From Starkeya sp. ORNL1 (GTDB lineage: Bacteria > Pseudomonadota > Alphaproteobacteria > Rhizobiales > Xanthobacteraceae), in assembly GCF_012971745.1 (NCBI RefSeq), contig NZ_CP048834.1:2480001-2544000 (forward strand): 64,000 nt of DNA. Reading direction: 5' to 3'. Position 1 is the first letter of the stretch. Every line of letters starts with the position of its first letter. A model generated the notes under the pieces. The model saw only the letters and a program-made list of their open reading frames with translations, did no database searches and was not told the origin of the DNA. Of this stretch, positions 54,819 to 63,832 are shown piece by piece. Made by a program: the position numbers and the translations under genes.

Positions 54819-57800
54819 CTATTGTTCCTGGCGTCTACGAAGCTCGGACAGTCGTGCGTCTGCCGCGGTCTCAGGGTTTTCGGCCAGAATTTCGATAATT
54901 GAGCCAACCTTGTAAGGCCATTGCCGGGTGTCCTCGGCTAAAATTGCCCAAAGAAGGTCGAGCATTGCCGCAGGATAACGACGGGCGGGGTGATCTTCGC
55001 CGATTTCTTGCAGTGCGAATGAATGCATGCCGGAACCTCTAATTGGCACCAGCCGCGGTACGATCATCTTTGTGACATCTGGCATCAAATTGCCGGAAGA
55101 TATTATGAGTTCGGCCAGCCGCTCCGACAGGCGGGCGCTTCGCAGCGCGCGCTGTCGAGGCCAGACGTCGTGAAAGAAGGGGACAACACGTCCGCGCCAG
55201 TGCTCGTTACCTTCGGTCGACCACCGTTCAAGGTGCCAAAGCGTCTGCGTGCGGAGATCATCGTCACCCTGGATGAGCACTTCACGTAACTCGATGTCGG
55301 TGATCAGGGGTTCGACATGTCCGCCGGCAGGTTCCGAGCCCCACGCAGACAGCAGGATTCCTGCAATAACATTGTCGTGGTCACTGCTCTGCCGTTTTAG
55401 TATCGCCCGAGCCAGTAGTCCTGTCTTCAGATGAGGGAAAAGGTCGTACCGAGGCATTCGAGCGGCCCAGAGCACCCCACTCCAGAAGGCATCTCCATCG
55501 TTGCCCGGTGCATCTGCAAAAGGCAGCAGTGCCTTTAAGGTCCAAGCGGGATCTACCCAGAATAGCCATGTCACCTGATGGCTCATCAACACAAGGGCAT
55601 AACGACCCAGATCGCCGGGAATTCCTAGCAGTTGGTCGACTCGCACTATCCAATCTACGGGAAAGCCAGCGCCCACGCCGAGATCCTCCTTAGCAGGATC
55701 CTTCAGCAGTAAGTCGACCAGGCGGCCAATCGGTGAATTTAGAGCCTCACCTGCCCAACTTCGGTTTGGCTTTGCCGGCCGCTCGGAAGCGTTGGCCACT
55801 GATGCTAGGACTATTTGTGGCCACAGCTCGGGCAGAACATCAGAAGCGTCTCCATAAAGACGATCGCTAATCTGAATCATCCATTCCGTGACGGGATAAA
55901 CCACTTTCCCAAGTTCATCCGTAGGTAGCCGCCCAAGTCGTCGCGCTATGGTTCGGATCATTCGTTCAGAATCGTGCTTGCGCTCCTCAGCATGCAGGAA
56001 GTCTATCCACGGCTGCCGGGGAGCCTCACCTCGTCGGCCAGCGAGTGTCAGCGCGCCGAGTGCACGGGCCGGTCGAAGCGATGCCAATCCTCGAAATGGC
56101 ACGCGTGTCACTGCACGTCGAAAATCAGGTCCTGCCATTTCGTCGGCCCGGGCCAAGATCTCCGAAAGCGCGACATCAACGAGGCCAGTTGGATCCGCAT
56201 CCTCATCAATCTGTCGAACGACGACCATATTGGCCTCGGCAGCCGCGTCGCCCACCTCGGTAGTCCAACCGGGCACGGCCAGTCGAAGTGGCGCCATTTC
56301 GGCGCCAACGTCAAAACTGAATTCAACGCCACTTCTGGATAACCAATAAAGTCGGTTGAGACGGTCGATGGCAGCGGCCTGCTCAGCCCCGCCGGGGAAA
56401 TCCGGACCCCACGGATAAGAGCCCGTTCGCAGACGGCCCTCAATTGCCATCCGTGCATCGAGAGCGATTTCCGTCCAGCGATCGCGAAGAGCGTAAAGAA
56501 GATCTCGCTCCTGCGCGGAGCCCCAGAACACGTCGTCCGGCAGGTCTAGGAATATTTGAGCCGCTTCATCTGCGGGAATAAACTCACGAGACGCTGCCCA
56601 AATGCGCAGCCGAGCAAATATGTATCTATCCGTAGTCGACCAAGTTCGGACCTCCGCCCGTGCAGTTGTAGGATCAAATGTTGCCCAGCTGGCCATCAGT
56701 TTCTGGAATGCAATGATGGGCCCCGTGATCCCGTACGTGTCCTCATTGAGATCTGCCGCGCCGTCGTCAGCGCGGCTAGTCTGTAGATATACGCGGTCGT
56801 TTCCAGTGATCTCTTTCTCTAGAGAAATCGCCAACTCTAAGTTTTGTCGGAAGAGAGACACGGCGTAGGAAATATGTTCATCCGGTATATCGAGCCCCCG
56901 ATGCGCGCGCGGATAGTTAACATTCACCGATATAACTGATTCGGGAACGTCAACATCCCAAAGCAGCGGATGACGAATACCTATTGGACGTTGAACTTGG
57001 AGTCTCGGCTTATGGATGTCAGCGTACTCACGTACTGTCGACGGGGTCCAGCCTTCAAACCTTATTCTTGCATCGAGACGGTAGTGGACGTGGTTCGGCT
57101 CCTCCCGTTGATCATTCAAGGCGTAGAACAGCTGCCTCCAACCGCGGCGGACACCTTCTGAAAAGCGATCGGCGTCATAACGAAGCGCGTCTTCAATCTG
57201 CTTCTGGAGCCTCGGATGTAGCTTCTGTTGGTCAGCCGCCCACCAAAGCACCAATGGCTTGTGCGCGATCTCGCCAATCCACGTCGCCAAGCTTGAGAGC
57301 CGCGACGGGAGTTCGACGATGGCGTGAGCTCCGCTTCCTCGCAACACCCCGATGACGGCTTCCTTGCTGTTGCTGAGATCCATCTCGTTAGGGAGGAACG
57401 CATCCCATGCTTCATCGGGTGGCTTTCTCGGGCTGAAGGCGTTTTCATCGGACGTCGGTTCGGGTCGGACGTCGAAGTCGAGACCAAGTGAGTCAAATGG
57501 GTCGATGAACTCTGTGGTTGAATCGTAGGGATCCTTTCGGACGCGCGGTGCGTAGCGCTCCTTCGGATCGAGCGCGAGCAGCCATTCCGCGGGTATTGTG
57601 GGTCGAGCTGATGCGATACGGCTTGCGCCGTCGATGGTTGATAGAACACTTGCGATCTGGCCTCGGCCATGCGGGTCGAGCACGGCCGGGCCTGGCAGCG
57701 CTTGCTCTATGAGCCCCGCATGCCAAGCTCGAATGTTGCGCGCACGCTCAGCCCAAGCGGAGAGGGTGTTCCACAGTGGTAAGTATCCGTTGCGGCCGTC

Positions 57801-58616
57801 GAAAGCGATTGCACGGACCCCGCGGTGCTCCCAAAGAGCTGCCGCTTCACCAGTATCGCCCTCCTGAAAGGCAAACAGTCTATTTCTGCTGCCAGGGTTC
57901 AAATTTAGCGCCTCGAGCAAGTATTGCATTGGCGGGTCGTCCGCGGAATAACCAAGAAAGCAGATTTGATATCTAGCCATCAGAGTTTGTATAAAGCGGG
58001 TGCCCCAACCGTCTGATAGATAGGCCCTGCCAAAATCGGCGCCCGATACAACAAACTCATCATCATGAGGGAGCGAGTACGTGGGGTCGACGCGCCCATG
58101 CAAGTGCACAATACCGCGGAAATCACGGTCACTCCTCGGGTCGGGCAACCGGGGTGGACCGGATGATGGAAGACCGGGCTCGCACTCTTCAAAGAGAAGA
58201 TCGAAATTGGTCGTTACGAGTCGCGTAATTCCGGCCTGTGAAGTCGCCAACGCAAGCAGGGTCCGGTGCGCATCGAGGGCATAGCCATGTGGCGGACGAA
58301 TCGCCTCCGCTATCGCGGCATGGACATCCGCCACTTCAAACTCGCGTTCTAGTAGGCTAAATACGCGGTCGGTCGCCAGCAGGCCACCGACGCCGGCCAT
58401 TCGCCCCATTTCAAGCGCTTTTTGAAGCAATCTTCGCGCTGCGCTGGTCTGAGAAGACCCAAGGATTCGGAGGGCCTCGCGGGCGAGACTCTCGAAATTG
58501 GGTAGGCGTGCATTCTGCTGTGAGATTCCGGCCCCGCAAAAGAATATCACGTCGCCCTTGTCGCGAGCGATGATCAGGTCCTCAGGTACATCCGGGCCGT
58601 CTTGTACAAAGCGCAT
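54819..58616 (-). CDS. SIR2-domain anti-phage protein, Dsr1-like
   Basis: 1265 residues. The N-terminal SIR2 domain (about 20-240) has the NAD-binding FFCGAGIS (25-32), TTNFD (135-139), HLHG (171-174) and FLGYSADDPPMQYLL (220-234). The remaining 1000 residues are mostly helical with no recognised domain, as in defence-associated sirtuins that deplete NAD on phage infection. By size it is closer to Dsr1 than Dsr2. It is convergent with AbiV and 171 bases from the next gene. Dsr1 identity is an inference; the SIR2 motif is directly visible. Confidence 0.75.
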   Translation of the reverse strand: MRFVQDGPDVPEDLIIARDKGDVIFFCGAGISQQNARLPNFESLAREALRILGSSQTSAARRLLQKALEMGRMAGVGGLLATDRVFSLLEREFEVADVHAAIAEAIRPPHGYALDAHRTLLALATSQAGITRLVTTNFDLLFEECEPGLPSSGPPRLPDPRSDRDFRGIVHLHGRVDPTYSLPHDDEFVVSGADFGRAYLSDGWGTRFIQTLMARYQICFLGYSADDPPMQYLLEALNLNPGSRNRLFAFQEGDTGEAAALWEHRGVRAIAFDGRNGYLPLWNTLSAWAERARNIRAWHAGLIEQALPGPAVLDPHGRGQIASVLSTIDGASRIASARPTIPAEWLLALDPKERYAPRVRKDPYDSTTEFIDPFDSLGLDFDVRPEPTSDENAFSPRKPPDEAWDAFLPNEMDLSNSKEAVIGVLRGSGAHAIVELPSRLSSLATWIGEIAHKPLVLWWAADQQKLHPRLQKQIEDALRYDADRFSEGVRRGWRQLFYALNDQREEPNHVHYRLDARIRFEGWTPSTVREYADIHKPRLQVQRPIGIRHPLLWDVDVPESVISVNVNYPRAHRGLDIPDEHISYAVSLFRQNLELAISLEKEITGNDRVYLQTSRADDGAADLNEDTYGITGPIIAFQKLMASWATFDPTTARAEVRTWSTTDRYIFARLRIWAASREFIPADEAAQIFLDLPDDVFWGSAQERDLLYALRDRWTEIALDARMAIEGRLRTGSYPWGPDFPGGAEQAAAIDRLNRLYWLSRSGVEFSFDVGAEMAPLRLAVPGWTTEVGDAAAEANMVVVRQIDEDADPTGLVDVALSEILARADEMAGPDFRRAVTRVPFRGLASLRPARALGALTLAGRRGEAPRQPWIDFLHAEERKHDSERMIRTIARRLGRLPTDELGKVVYPVTEWMIQISDRLYGDASDVLPELWPQIVLASVANASERPAKPNRSWAGEALNSPIGRLVDLLLKDPAKEDLGVGAGFPVDWIVRVDQLLGIPGDLGRYALVLMSHQVTWLFWVDPAWTLKALLPFADAPGNDGDAFWSGVLWAARMPRYDLFPHLKTGLLARAILKRQSSDHDNVIAGILLSAWGSEPAGGHVEPLITDIELREVLIQGDDDLRTQTLWHLERWSTEGNEHWRGRVVPFFHDVWPRQRALRSARLSERLAELIISSGNLMPDVTKMIVPRLVPIRGSGMHSFALQEIGEDHPARRYPAAMLDLLWAILAEDTRQWPYKVGSIIEILAENPETAADARLSELRRRQEQ

Positions 58617-58787
58617 TGTAGGTGCAGTAAGCCCGCCAGCTGCCGGTTAGTCTATGGGGGGCTAATCATTTTCCACTACGTTAAGGAGTGGCCACCTCGC
58701 ATAATTGCGGCTCCGTCGAGCGGCATGTCTCATGAGTTTCTGTGCGCCGCTCACGAGTCATTCATTGAAGATGGTCAGAAGCGGTGA

Positions 58788-60329
58788 TCACTCTCTTGTC
58801 CTCTTGGGCGCCTCCAGCAATCTCCGTAAATCTCCGACATTAAGTAAATGCGTAGTGCCGGAGCTCAACTGTTCGACATATCGATCGTAATCTTTCGACA
58901 TCATTTTTCGATCGGACGCAGTTGTATTTTCCAGGACGTACGATTCAACGGTATCCTGCTTGCTGGTCGTTAAAGATCGGAGGTTGGTATTCAAGGCAAT
59001 GTCTTGAGTCACGCGACGCGATGCGATCTGATAGAAGGTGTAGGTTCCAACATCTATTGTATAAAAATACATTAATACATCGAATGGAGCATCGCTAGCA
59101 GGGGAGATGATCTCGCCCTCGATACGAAAGTGTGTAGCATTTGATATATCTGAGAATGTCTTAAGGCCGCTTGCTTCGCAAAGTTGCCGTATAGTGATTT
59201 TCGCCCGTTCATGCCCAGGAAACGTAGCAAGTAGTCTCAGTCCAGAGGCAAGTTCGCGGACATCGAATTTGGACGCGGGGGTTTTGCGCGAAAGGGTGCC
59301 CCAAAGTGTGCGCTTACCGTCGACCCAAGCCTGCAAGTCAACAGGGCCAGCCTGAAGCCAGGTAACTAAAGAAGCGTAATTAATAAGTGTCTTTATATCG
59401 TACTCAGCCTGTAAATCGACAATTAGCTGAAAATCAAATTGTAATCCCGGCTTCCAAATTATCTCCAAAAACTCTGCGGAAAAGCGAAAATATTGCTCGT
59501 CTGGAGGCCTGTGAGTTAATCCGTCGTTATAGATATGGCCATTTAGAACAATAACCTCTGAATCGCGAGAACTGCGAAGTCTTATCTCGACCGAGGCGGC
59601 GGGCTCGGGCGTGACGCGCAAAGTGCCAAATGATAAGTCGAAGCTGGGTGAAGCAAGTGCTATTCCGAAGCGGTGCTCGGTGAAGGTAAACTTATTAAGC
59701 GCGAGTCCATTGCCTAAACCGAGAAGGTTGCGGATGATTTCTTGTTCGCTTGCAGCCGAGATTGTAACTTGAGCAATCCCATAGCCGTCCTCGAAGCCGG
59801 CACTCTCTGTAAAGTTCGTCTTAGCCGTCTCATAGCTTTGACCGACGTCATCAATGGATTGCTGCATCCACTCGATCAGATTATCGCCTTTTTCATCTGC
59901 CGGATCAAATTGGATGGTAATAAAACTTCTGTTTAGAGCTCGGCCCTCATTTTCGGCGGAGCGGACAGCCTGAAGTGTGCGGTATATCAAGTCCGTCCAA
60001 ACATGAGTTGCAAAAATTCTAGGTCGCCGTGAACCGTTTGGTAGCGCAAATAGCACAATGAACCAGGGCTGTGTCGATTTTGCTGCGCGAAGTGCATTAG
60101 TTAATTTGATGCGAGACTTAAGAAGACGGCCCTTCGTCGATTTCACCTGCACGTAGGCGACAGAGTGTGGGGGGCTGCGATCGGCGGGCCCAAAGAATTT
60201 CTTCGTCGGAAATTCAATCAAGCGATCCCAGCCACTTTCGTCCTCATCGACAGCATGGCACAGCGCTCCAGCGTCCGCAGCAAGCTGCTGAAGTTCAGTT
60301 TCGGCATATCGCGGAAGGCGCTTTATCAT
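58788..60329 (-). CDS. DUF4365-like protein with PD-(D/E)XK-type N terminus
   Basis: 513 residues from the ATG at 60329 (an upstream TTG gives 518). The first 100 residues match a PD-(D/E)XK nuclease layout: an N-terminal Glu, GWDRLIEF (Asp35, Glu39), and the YVQVKST motif (Gln61, Lys63), as in DUF4365. The rest is mixed alpha/beta with no recognised domain. A DNA- or RNA-cleaving defence effector is plausible. It sits between terminase and the SIR2 gene on the same strand. Confidence 0.6.
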   Translation of the reverse strand: MIKRLPRYAETELQQLAADAGALCHAVDEDESGWDRLIEFPTKKFFGPADRSPPHSVAYVQVKSTKGRLLKSRIKLTNALRAAKSTQPWFIVLFALPNGSRRPRIFATHVWTDLIYRTLQAVRSAENEGRALNRSFITIQFDPADEKGDNLIEWMQQSIDDVGQSYETAKTNFTESAGFEDGYGIAQVTISAASEQEIIRNLLGLGNGLALNKFTFTEHRFGIALASPSFDLSFGTLRVTPEPAASVEIRLRSSRDSEVIVLNGHIYNDGLTHRPPDEQYFRFSAEFLEIIWKPGLQFDFQLIVDLQAEYDIKTLINYASLVTWLQAGPVDLQAWVDGKRTLWGTLSRKTPASKFDVRELASGLRLLATFPGHERAKITIRQLCEASGLKTFSDISNATHFRIEGEIISPASDAPFDVLMYFYTIDVGTYTFYQIASRRVTQDIALNTNLRSLTTSKQDTVESYVLENTTASDRKMMSKDYDRYVEQLSSGTTHLLNVGDLRRLLEAPKRTRE

Positions 60330-60385
60330 CGGAGTCCGTCTCAAACAAATCCGCGAACAAGATATTCAGTTCGATGCATACTGCG

Positions 60386-62266
60386 CTAGCCTATCCAGTG
60401 TGACCGAACCACAGTTGGCGCTTTCTGCTCGTCGATGTCCGACTGTGTTTCCGGACTGCCGTCTGAGCGCGCTCCCGCCGCCTCAGCCCGCCCCACGATC
60501 TCGTGAAGGCTCATACCCGCGGCGTAGAGCCCATGCAGAGCGGCCGTGGCGTAGACCCGACAATCGAGCGGTTCATTTCGAACACCTGGATCCGGCACCC
60601 ACTCCAACCGTGCTACGCCGCGCGTCCAGCGGCGCACCGGCCGCTCCGCCACGATCCCCTGAAACCAGAGATAGTCGCGGTCGTCCGGCCAATGGCAGGC
60701 GCCGGCGCCGCCGTCACTGATGCGCAGGCGGGTGAGCAGGCCATGCTTGAGCGTGTCGACGCCGACGATGTGCACCGGGGACAAGCCCGCCCGACGCAGC
60801 TTCGGTGGGCGCTTCGGCCAGACAGGCACGCCTGGGCCCCCGCGGCCCTTGATCGCCCAGACCCGGCGGTTGAGCCGCTCGGCGGAGAACTGCATCACCA
60901 TGTCGGTGCGATGCCCGCCCGAATCTACGGCCGTCGCCAGCACCGGAAGGTCGGGGATGGCCTTGGGATGGCGGAAGCGGCGCAGCAGCAGGCGATCGAG
61001 GGCACGCCAGACGTCCGGCCTCGAGGTGTCGCCATGGACGATCTCATAGTCGAGTGACCAGGATTCCTCGCCGCGGCCCCAGCCGACGAATTCCACCTCG
61101 ATGCGATCGTCCTGGGTGTCGACGCCGGCGGTGATGGCGACCACGCCAGCCGGTAGCAGCTCGGTCCATGGCTGTTCGCACTCCTCGCCACGGCTCTGCA
61201 GCGCGTCCGGCGCCAGCGGGGCGGTGTCGCGGTCCTCATAGGGCTCGCCGAGCTTCAGATTGGTCCAGGCCTTCAGCCGGACGTGGTCGCGCTTGGAGGC
61301 GAGGAAATCGACGGCGATCTCGCCCCAGCTCTCGAAGGGTGAATAGAGCGCCGAGAGGTGGAAGCCGGCGGTGAGGCCGTCCGCCTCCGCCGTCGGCCGC
61401 CACTGGCCTTGCGCCAGCATCGCCGGCTTGTCGGCCTCTTCGATGACGCCGCCGCAGGCTTCGCAGGCATAGAACGCCTTGCGCGGTTCGCCCTCCGGCC
61501 AGGTCACGCCGCGCCAGGCCAGCGCCTGGTAGGTCTCGCAGTGCGGGCAGGGCACGAAGTAGCGCCGCTGGTCGCTCTCGGCATAGGCCTTCTCGATGCG
61601 GGATATACCCGCCTCGGTCGGCGTCGAGATCAGGAACACCTTGCGCCGGCCGCGGAAGGTGACGGTGCGCTGCACCGCCAGCGCTACCGGATCGCCTTCG
61701 CCGTCAGCATCCGCCGGGAACGCGTCCACCTCGTCGAGCACCAGGTAGCGCGCCGGCGTCGAGCGCAGGCCCGTCGCCGAGTTGGCGCCGGTCATCACCA
61801 GCGCGCCGCCGGGGAATTCCTTGAGCCCGACCGTGTTGCCGGGATCCTTGGCGCGGGCCGGGGCAATCTTGGCCCGCAGCGCCGGCGTGCCGTCGATGAG
61901 CGGCTCGATGCGGGTCCGCGAGTTCCGCCGCACCATGTCGATCGAGGGCCACACCGCGAGGATCAGGCCTGGCGCATGGGCGATCCAATAGCCGATGGCG
62001 TTCAGTCCGGCTTCGGTGCCGCCGGTCTGCGCGCCCTTCATCAGCACTACCCGCTCGATGGGGGAGGCCGTGGACAGGCAATCCATGATCTCGCCGAGGT
62101 ACGGCACCCGCGAGGTGCGCCAAGGGCCCGGCTCGGCGTTGGTGCCCGGCAGGATGCGGTGCGCGTCGGCCCATTCGGTGACGGTGAGCTGCGGCTCAGG
62201 CTTCAGCCCAGCCCGCCAGGCGGCGTCGACCAGCTCGGCGGTGAGGCTGGCGAGGTCAGTCACCAT
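60386..62266 (-). CDS. Terminase large subunit, GpA family
   Basis: 626 residues; packaging motor with ATPase and nuclease. The Walker A-like GAQTGGT (78-84), Walker B LVLDEVD (175-181), zinc-type CPHC...CEACGG and later nuclease residues (VDTQDDRIEVEFVGWG) are seen. The ATG at 62266 is used; the longer frame runs through the preceding gene. Upstream of the cargo block. Confidence 0.95.
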   Translation of the reverse strand: MVTDLASLTAELVDAAWRAGLKPEPQLTVTEWADAHRILPGTNAEPGPWRTSRVPYLGEIMDCLSTASPIERVVLMKGAQTGGTEAGLNAIGYWIAHAPGLILAVWPSIDMVRRNSRTRIEPLIDGTPALRAKIAPARAKDPGNTVGLKEFPGGALVMTGANSATGLRSTPARYLVLDEVDAFPADADGEGDPVALAVQRTVTFRGRRKVFLISTPTEAGISRIEKAYAESDQRRYFVPCPHCETYQALAWRGVTWPEGEPRKAFYACEACGGVIEEADKPAMLAQGQWRPTAEADGLTAGFHLSALYSPFESWGEIAVDFLASKRDHVRLKAWTNLKLGEPYEDRDTAPLAPDALQSRGEECEQPWTELLPAGVVAITAGVDTQDDRIEVEFVGWGRGEESWSLDYEIVHGDTSRPDVWRALDRLLLRRFRHPKAIPDLPVLATAVDSGGHRTDMVMQFSAERLNRRVWAIKGRGGPGVPVWPKRPPKLRRAGLSPVHIVGVDTLKHGLLTRLRISDGGAGACHWPDDRDYLWFQGIVAERPVRRWTRGVARLEWVPDPGVRNEPLDCRVYATAALHGLYAAGMSLHEIVGRAEAAGARSDGSPETQSDIDEQKAPTVVRSHWIG

Positions 62267-62576
62267 GGTGCTCCTCCCGATAGGCGATGAAGCGCAGGAC
62301 ATCCGCCAGATGAGACGGATAGGTCGGGTCGCCGACGACCTCGGCTTGCCGCAGGAAAAAGATGACGTCGATAAAGTCAGAGGTGCTGACGTCCGGCCTT
62401 GCCGCGTCGAACGCGACCTCTTTCGACACCTCCCAGAACTCTGAGCGCTCAAGCACCCAGACGCGCTCGCCCTGGGCAGCGAAGCGCTCGCGCAGCCGGT
62501 CCATGGCGGCCAGAACCTCGCTCATGCGGATGGTTCGGAGTTCGTCGCCCTCGTAGGTCACGGTTTCAATCCGCAC
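62256..62576 (-). CDS. Small packaging-region protein, paralogue A (106 aa)
   Basis: The GTG start (62576) has an AAAGGAG site 7 bases upstream. LAAMDRLRERFAAQGERVWVLE aligns by eye with the next gene's LAAMDALRTSLARYEHVTLTE, and both contain WEV and a later HLA/SV-type ending. The two are tandem paralogues. Function unknown. The stop lies just inside the terminase start. Confidence 0.6.
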   Translation of the reverse strand: MRIETVTYEGDELRTIRMSEVLAAMDRLRERFAAQGERVWVLERSEFWEVSKEVAFDAARPDVSTSDFIDVIFFLRQAEVVGDPTYPSHLADVLRFIAYREEHHGD

Positions 62577-62883
62577 GATCGAGCTCCTTTGTGCCGAGAT
62601 AGCGGGGGACAGATGCGAGCTTGTAGGCGAACACTCCCGGGGAACCCTCGGCGAGATGAAGCTCGCCCAGGTAGCTAAGATCCTCCTCGAGATCCCCGAC
62701 GCCCAACTTTTCCGGGTAGGGGCAGTCGGCAGACTGCTCACCAAGCAACACTTCCCAGTACCAGGTCTGCTTCTCGGTGAGAGTGACGTGCTCATAGCGG
62801 GCGAGCGACGTGCGAAGGGCATCCATCGCAGCCAGGATGTCCTTCACCGGAATTACACCGCTCATATCTCGCCCCGTCATCAT
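62566..62883 (-). CDS. Small packaging-region protein, paralogue B (105 aa)
   Basis: Paralogue of the downstream gene with aligned N-terminal LAAMD and WEV motifs. The ATG overlaps the terminase small-subunit stop (ATGA). Function unknown; possibly a packaging or decoration cofactor. Confidence 0.65.
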   Translation of the reverse strand: MMTGRDMSGVIPVKDILAAMDALRTSLARYEHVTLTEKQTWYWEVLLGEQSADCPYPEKLGVGDLEEDLSYLGELHLAEGSPGVFAYKLASVPRYLGTKELDRAD

Positions 62884-63434
62884 TCGTCCCTGCCGGCGGT
62901 ATCAAACGCGCCGAGCGGCAAGCTGGCGAGCAGAATAAGTTGGGCGCGGACCAAGCGATCGAGCGCGGCAACCACGCCGGCGAGGTCCGCGCCGGTGCTG
63001 GCGGCGATCTCCGGCGCCGCTCGGTTCACCCAGCCGATCCAGGCGTCGCGCTCGGCCCGGGCGCGGCTCTCGATAGTGCGCAGCGTGGCGGCGCGGTCGA
63101 TGAGTTGGCCGCCCATGCGCTCGGCCTTCAACCGCGAGATCTCGGCCTCGGAGGCGTCGCGTAGCGCCCTTGGCGACACCAGAGCCGGCGAGAGTAGCGG
63201 AGTGTCGAGCGAAGCGCGCCGGCGATTGGGGTCGACGTTCTCGGCCACCCACGCCCGGCCGCGCTCGACATGAATGCGCCCGTTCGGCTCGACAGGAAGT
63301 CCGCCGGCGATGAGCTGGGACACGCGGCCCGGCGAGACGCCGAGCAGCTCGGCGAAACCCTTCTTCGACAGGGTCTCGGCCAGCTTGCCGGTGTCGGCAA
63401 AGAGGGTGGAGCTATGCAGATCCTGCATCCTCAA
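62880..63434 (-). CDS. Terminase small subunit, Nu1-like
   Basis: 184 residues. The N-terminal HTH (KGFAELLGVSPGRVSQLIAGG) is followed by a GLPVEPNGRIHVERGRAW wing, as in Nu1-type DNA-packaging proteins, then a helical oligomerisation region. It recognises the pac/cos site. ATGA-linked to the next gene. Confidence 0.8.
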   Translation of the reverse strand: MRMQDLHSSTLFADTGKLAETLSKKGFAELLGVSPGRVSQLIAGGLPVEPNGRIHVERGRAWVAENVDPNRRRASLDTPLLSPALVSPRALRDASEAEISRLKAERMGGQLIDRAATLRTIESRARAERDAWIGWVNRAAPEIAASTGADLAGVVAALDRLVRAQLILLASLPLGAFDTAGRDE

Positions 63435-63832
63435 CCCTTCCTCAAGCCGGGAACTTTAGGGCTCAAATCCGCCTCGTCTAGCGAACTCGAGCGCTTACGC
63501 CGCCCGTATACGTCCTCGGCCGGGAGGACCCTGGCCAGCCTTCGCAGGTCGGCCTCGATCTCCGACTTGGCCTCGTGGAAGGCCTCGGGGTCCCGGTGCG
63601 ATGGGGAGAGGTAGCGGACCCGGTCAGCAAGCCCGGCCAGGAAGGTCGAGAGAGGGACTTCCTCCCCGCCTGCTTCTGACGGACTCTGACGCACTGACGC
63701 ACTCTGACACAGATCCCTATAGAGGGGAGCGCGTGCGCGCGTGCGCACACGCATAGGGGTCATATAGAGAAGTGCGTCGGCGTGCGTCAGTGCGTCAGGG
63801 TGTGTCAGAACGGAAGCGCGATTGCGTTTCAT
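63431..63832 (-). CDS. Small element protein (133 aa)
   Basis: Not recognised. Basic with Asp/Glu patches (LADRVRYLSPSHRDPEAFHEAKSEI), predicted helical. The start (63832) overlaps the VapE-like stop (ATGA), and its end overlaps the terminase small-subunit start. Likely part of the same transcript. Confidence 0.55.
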   Translation of the reverse strand: MKRNRASVLTHPDALTHADALLYMTPMRVRTRARAPLYRDLCQSASVRQSPSEAGGEEVPLSTFLAGLADRVRYLSPSHRDPEAFHEAKSEIEADLRRLARVLPAEDVYGRRKRSSSLDEADLSPKVPGLRKG

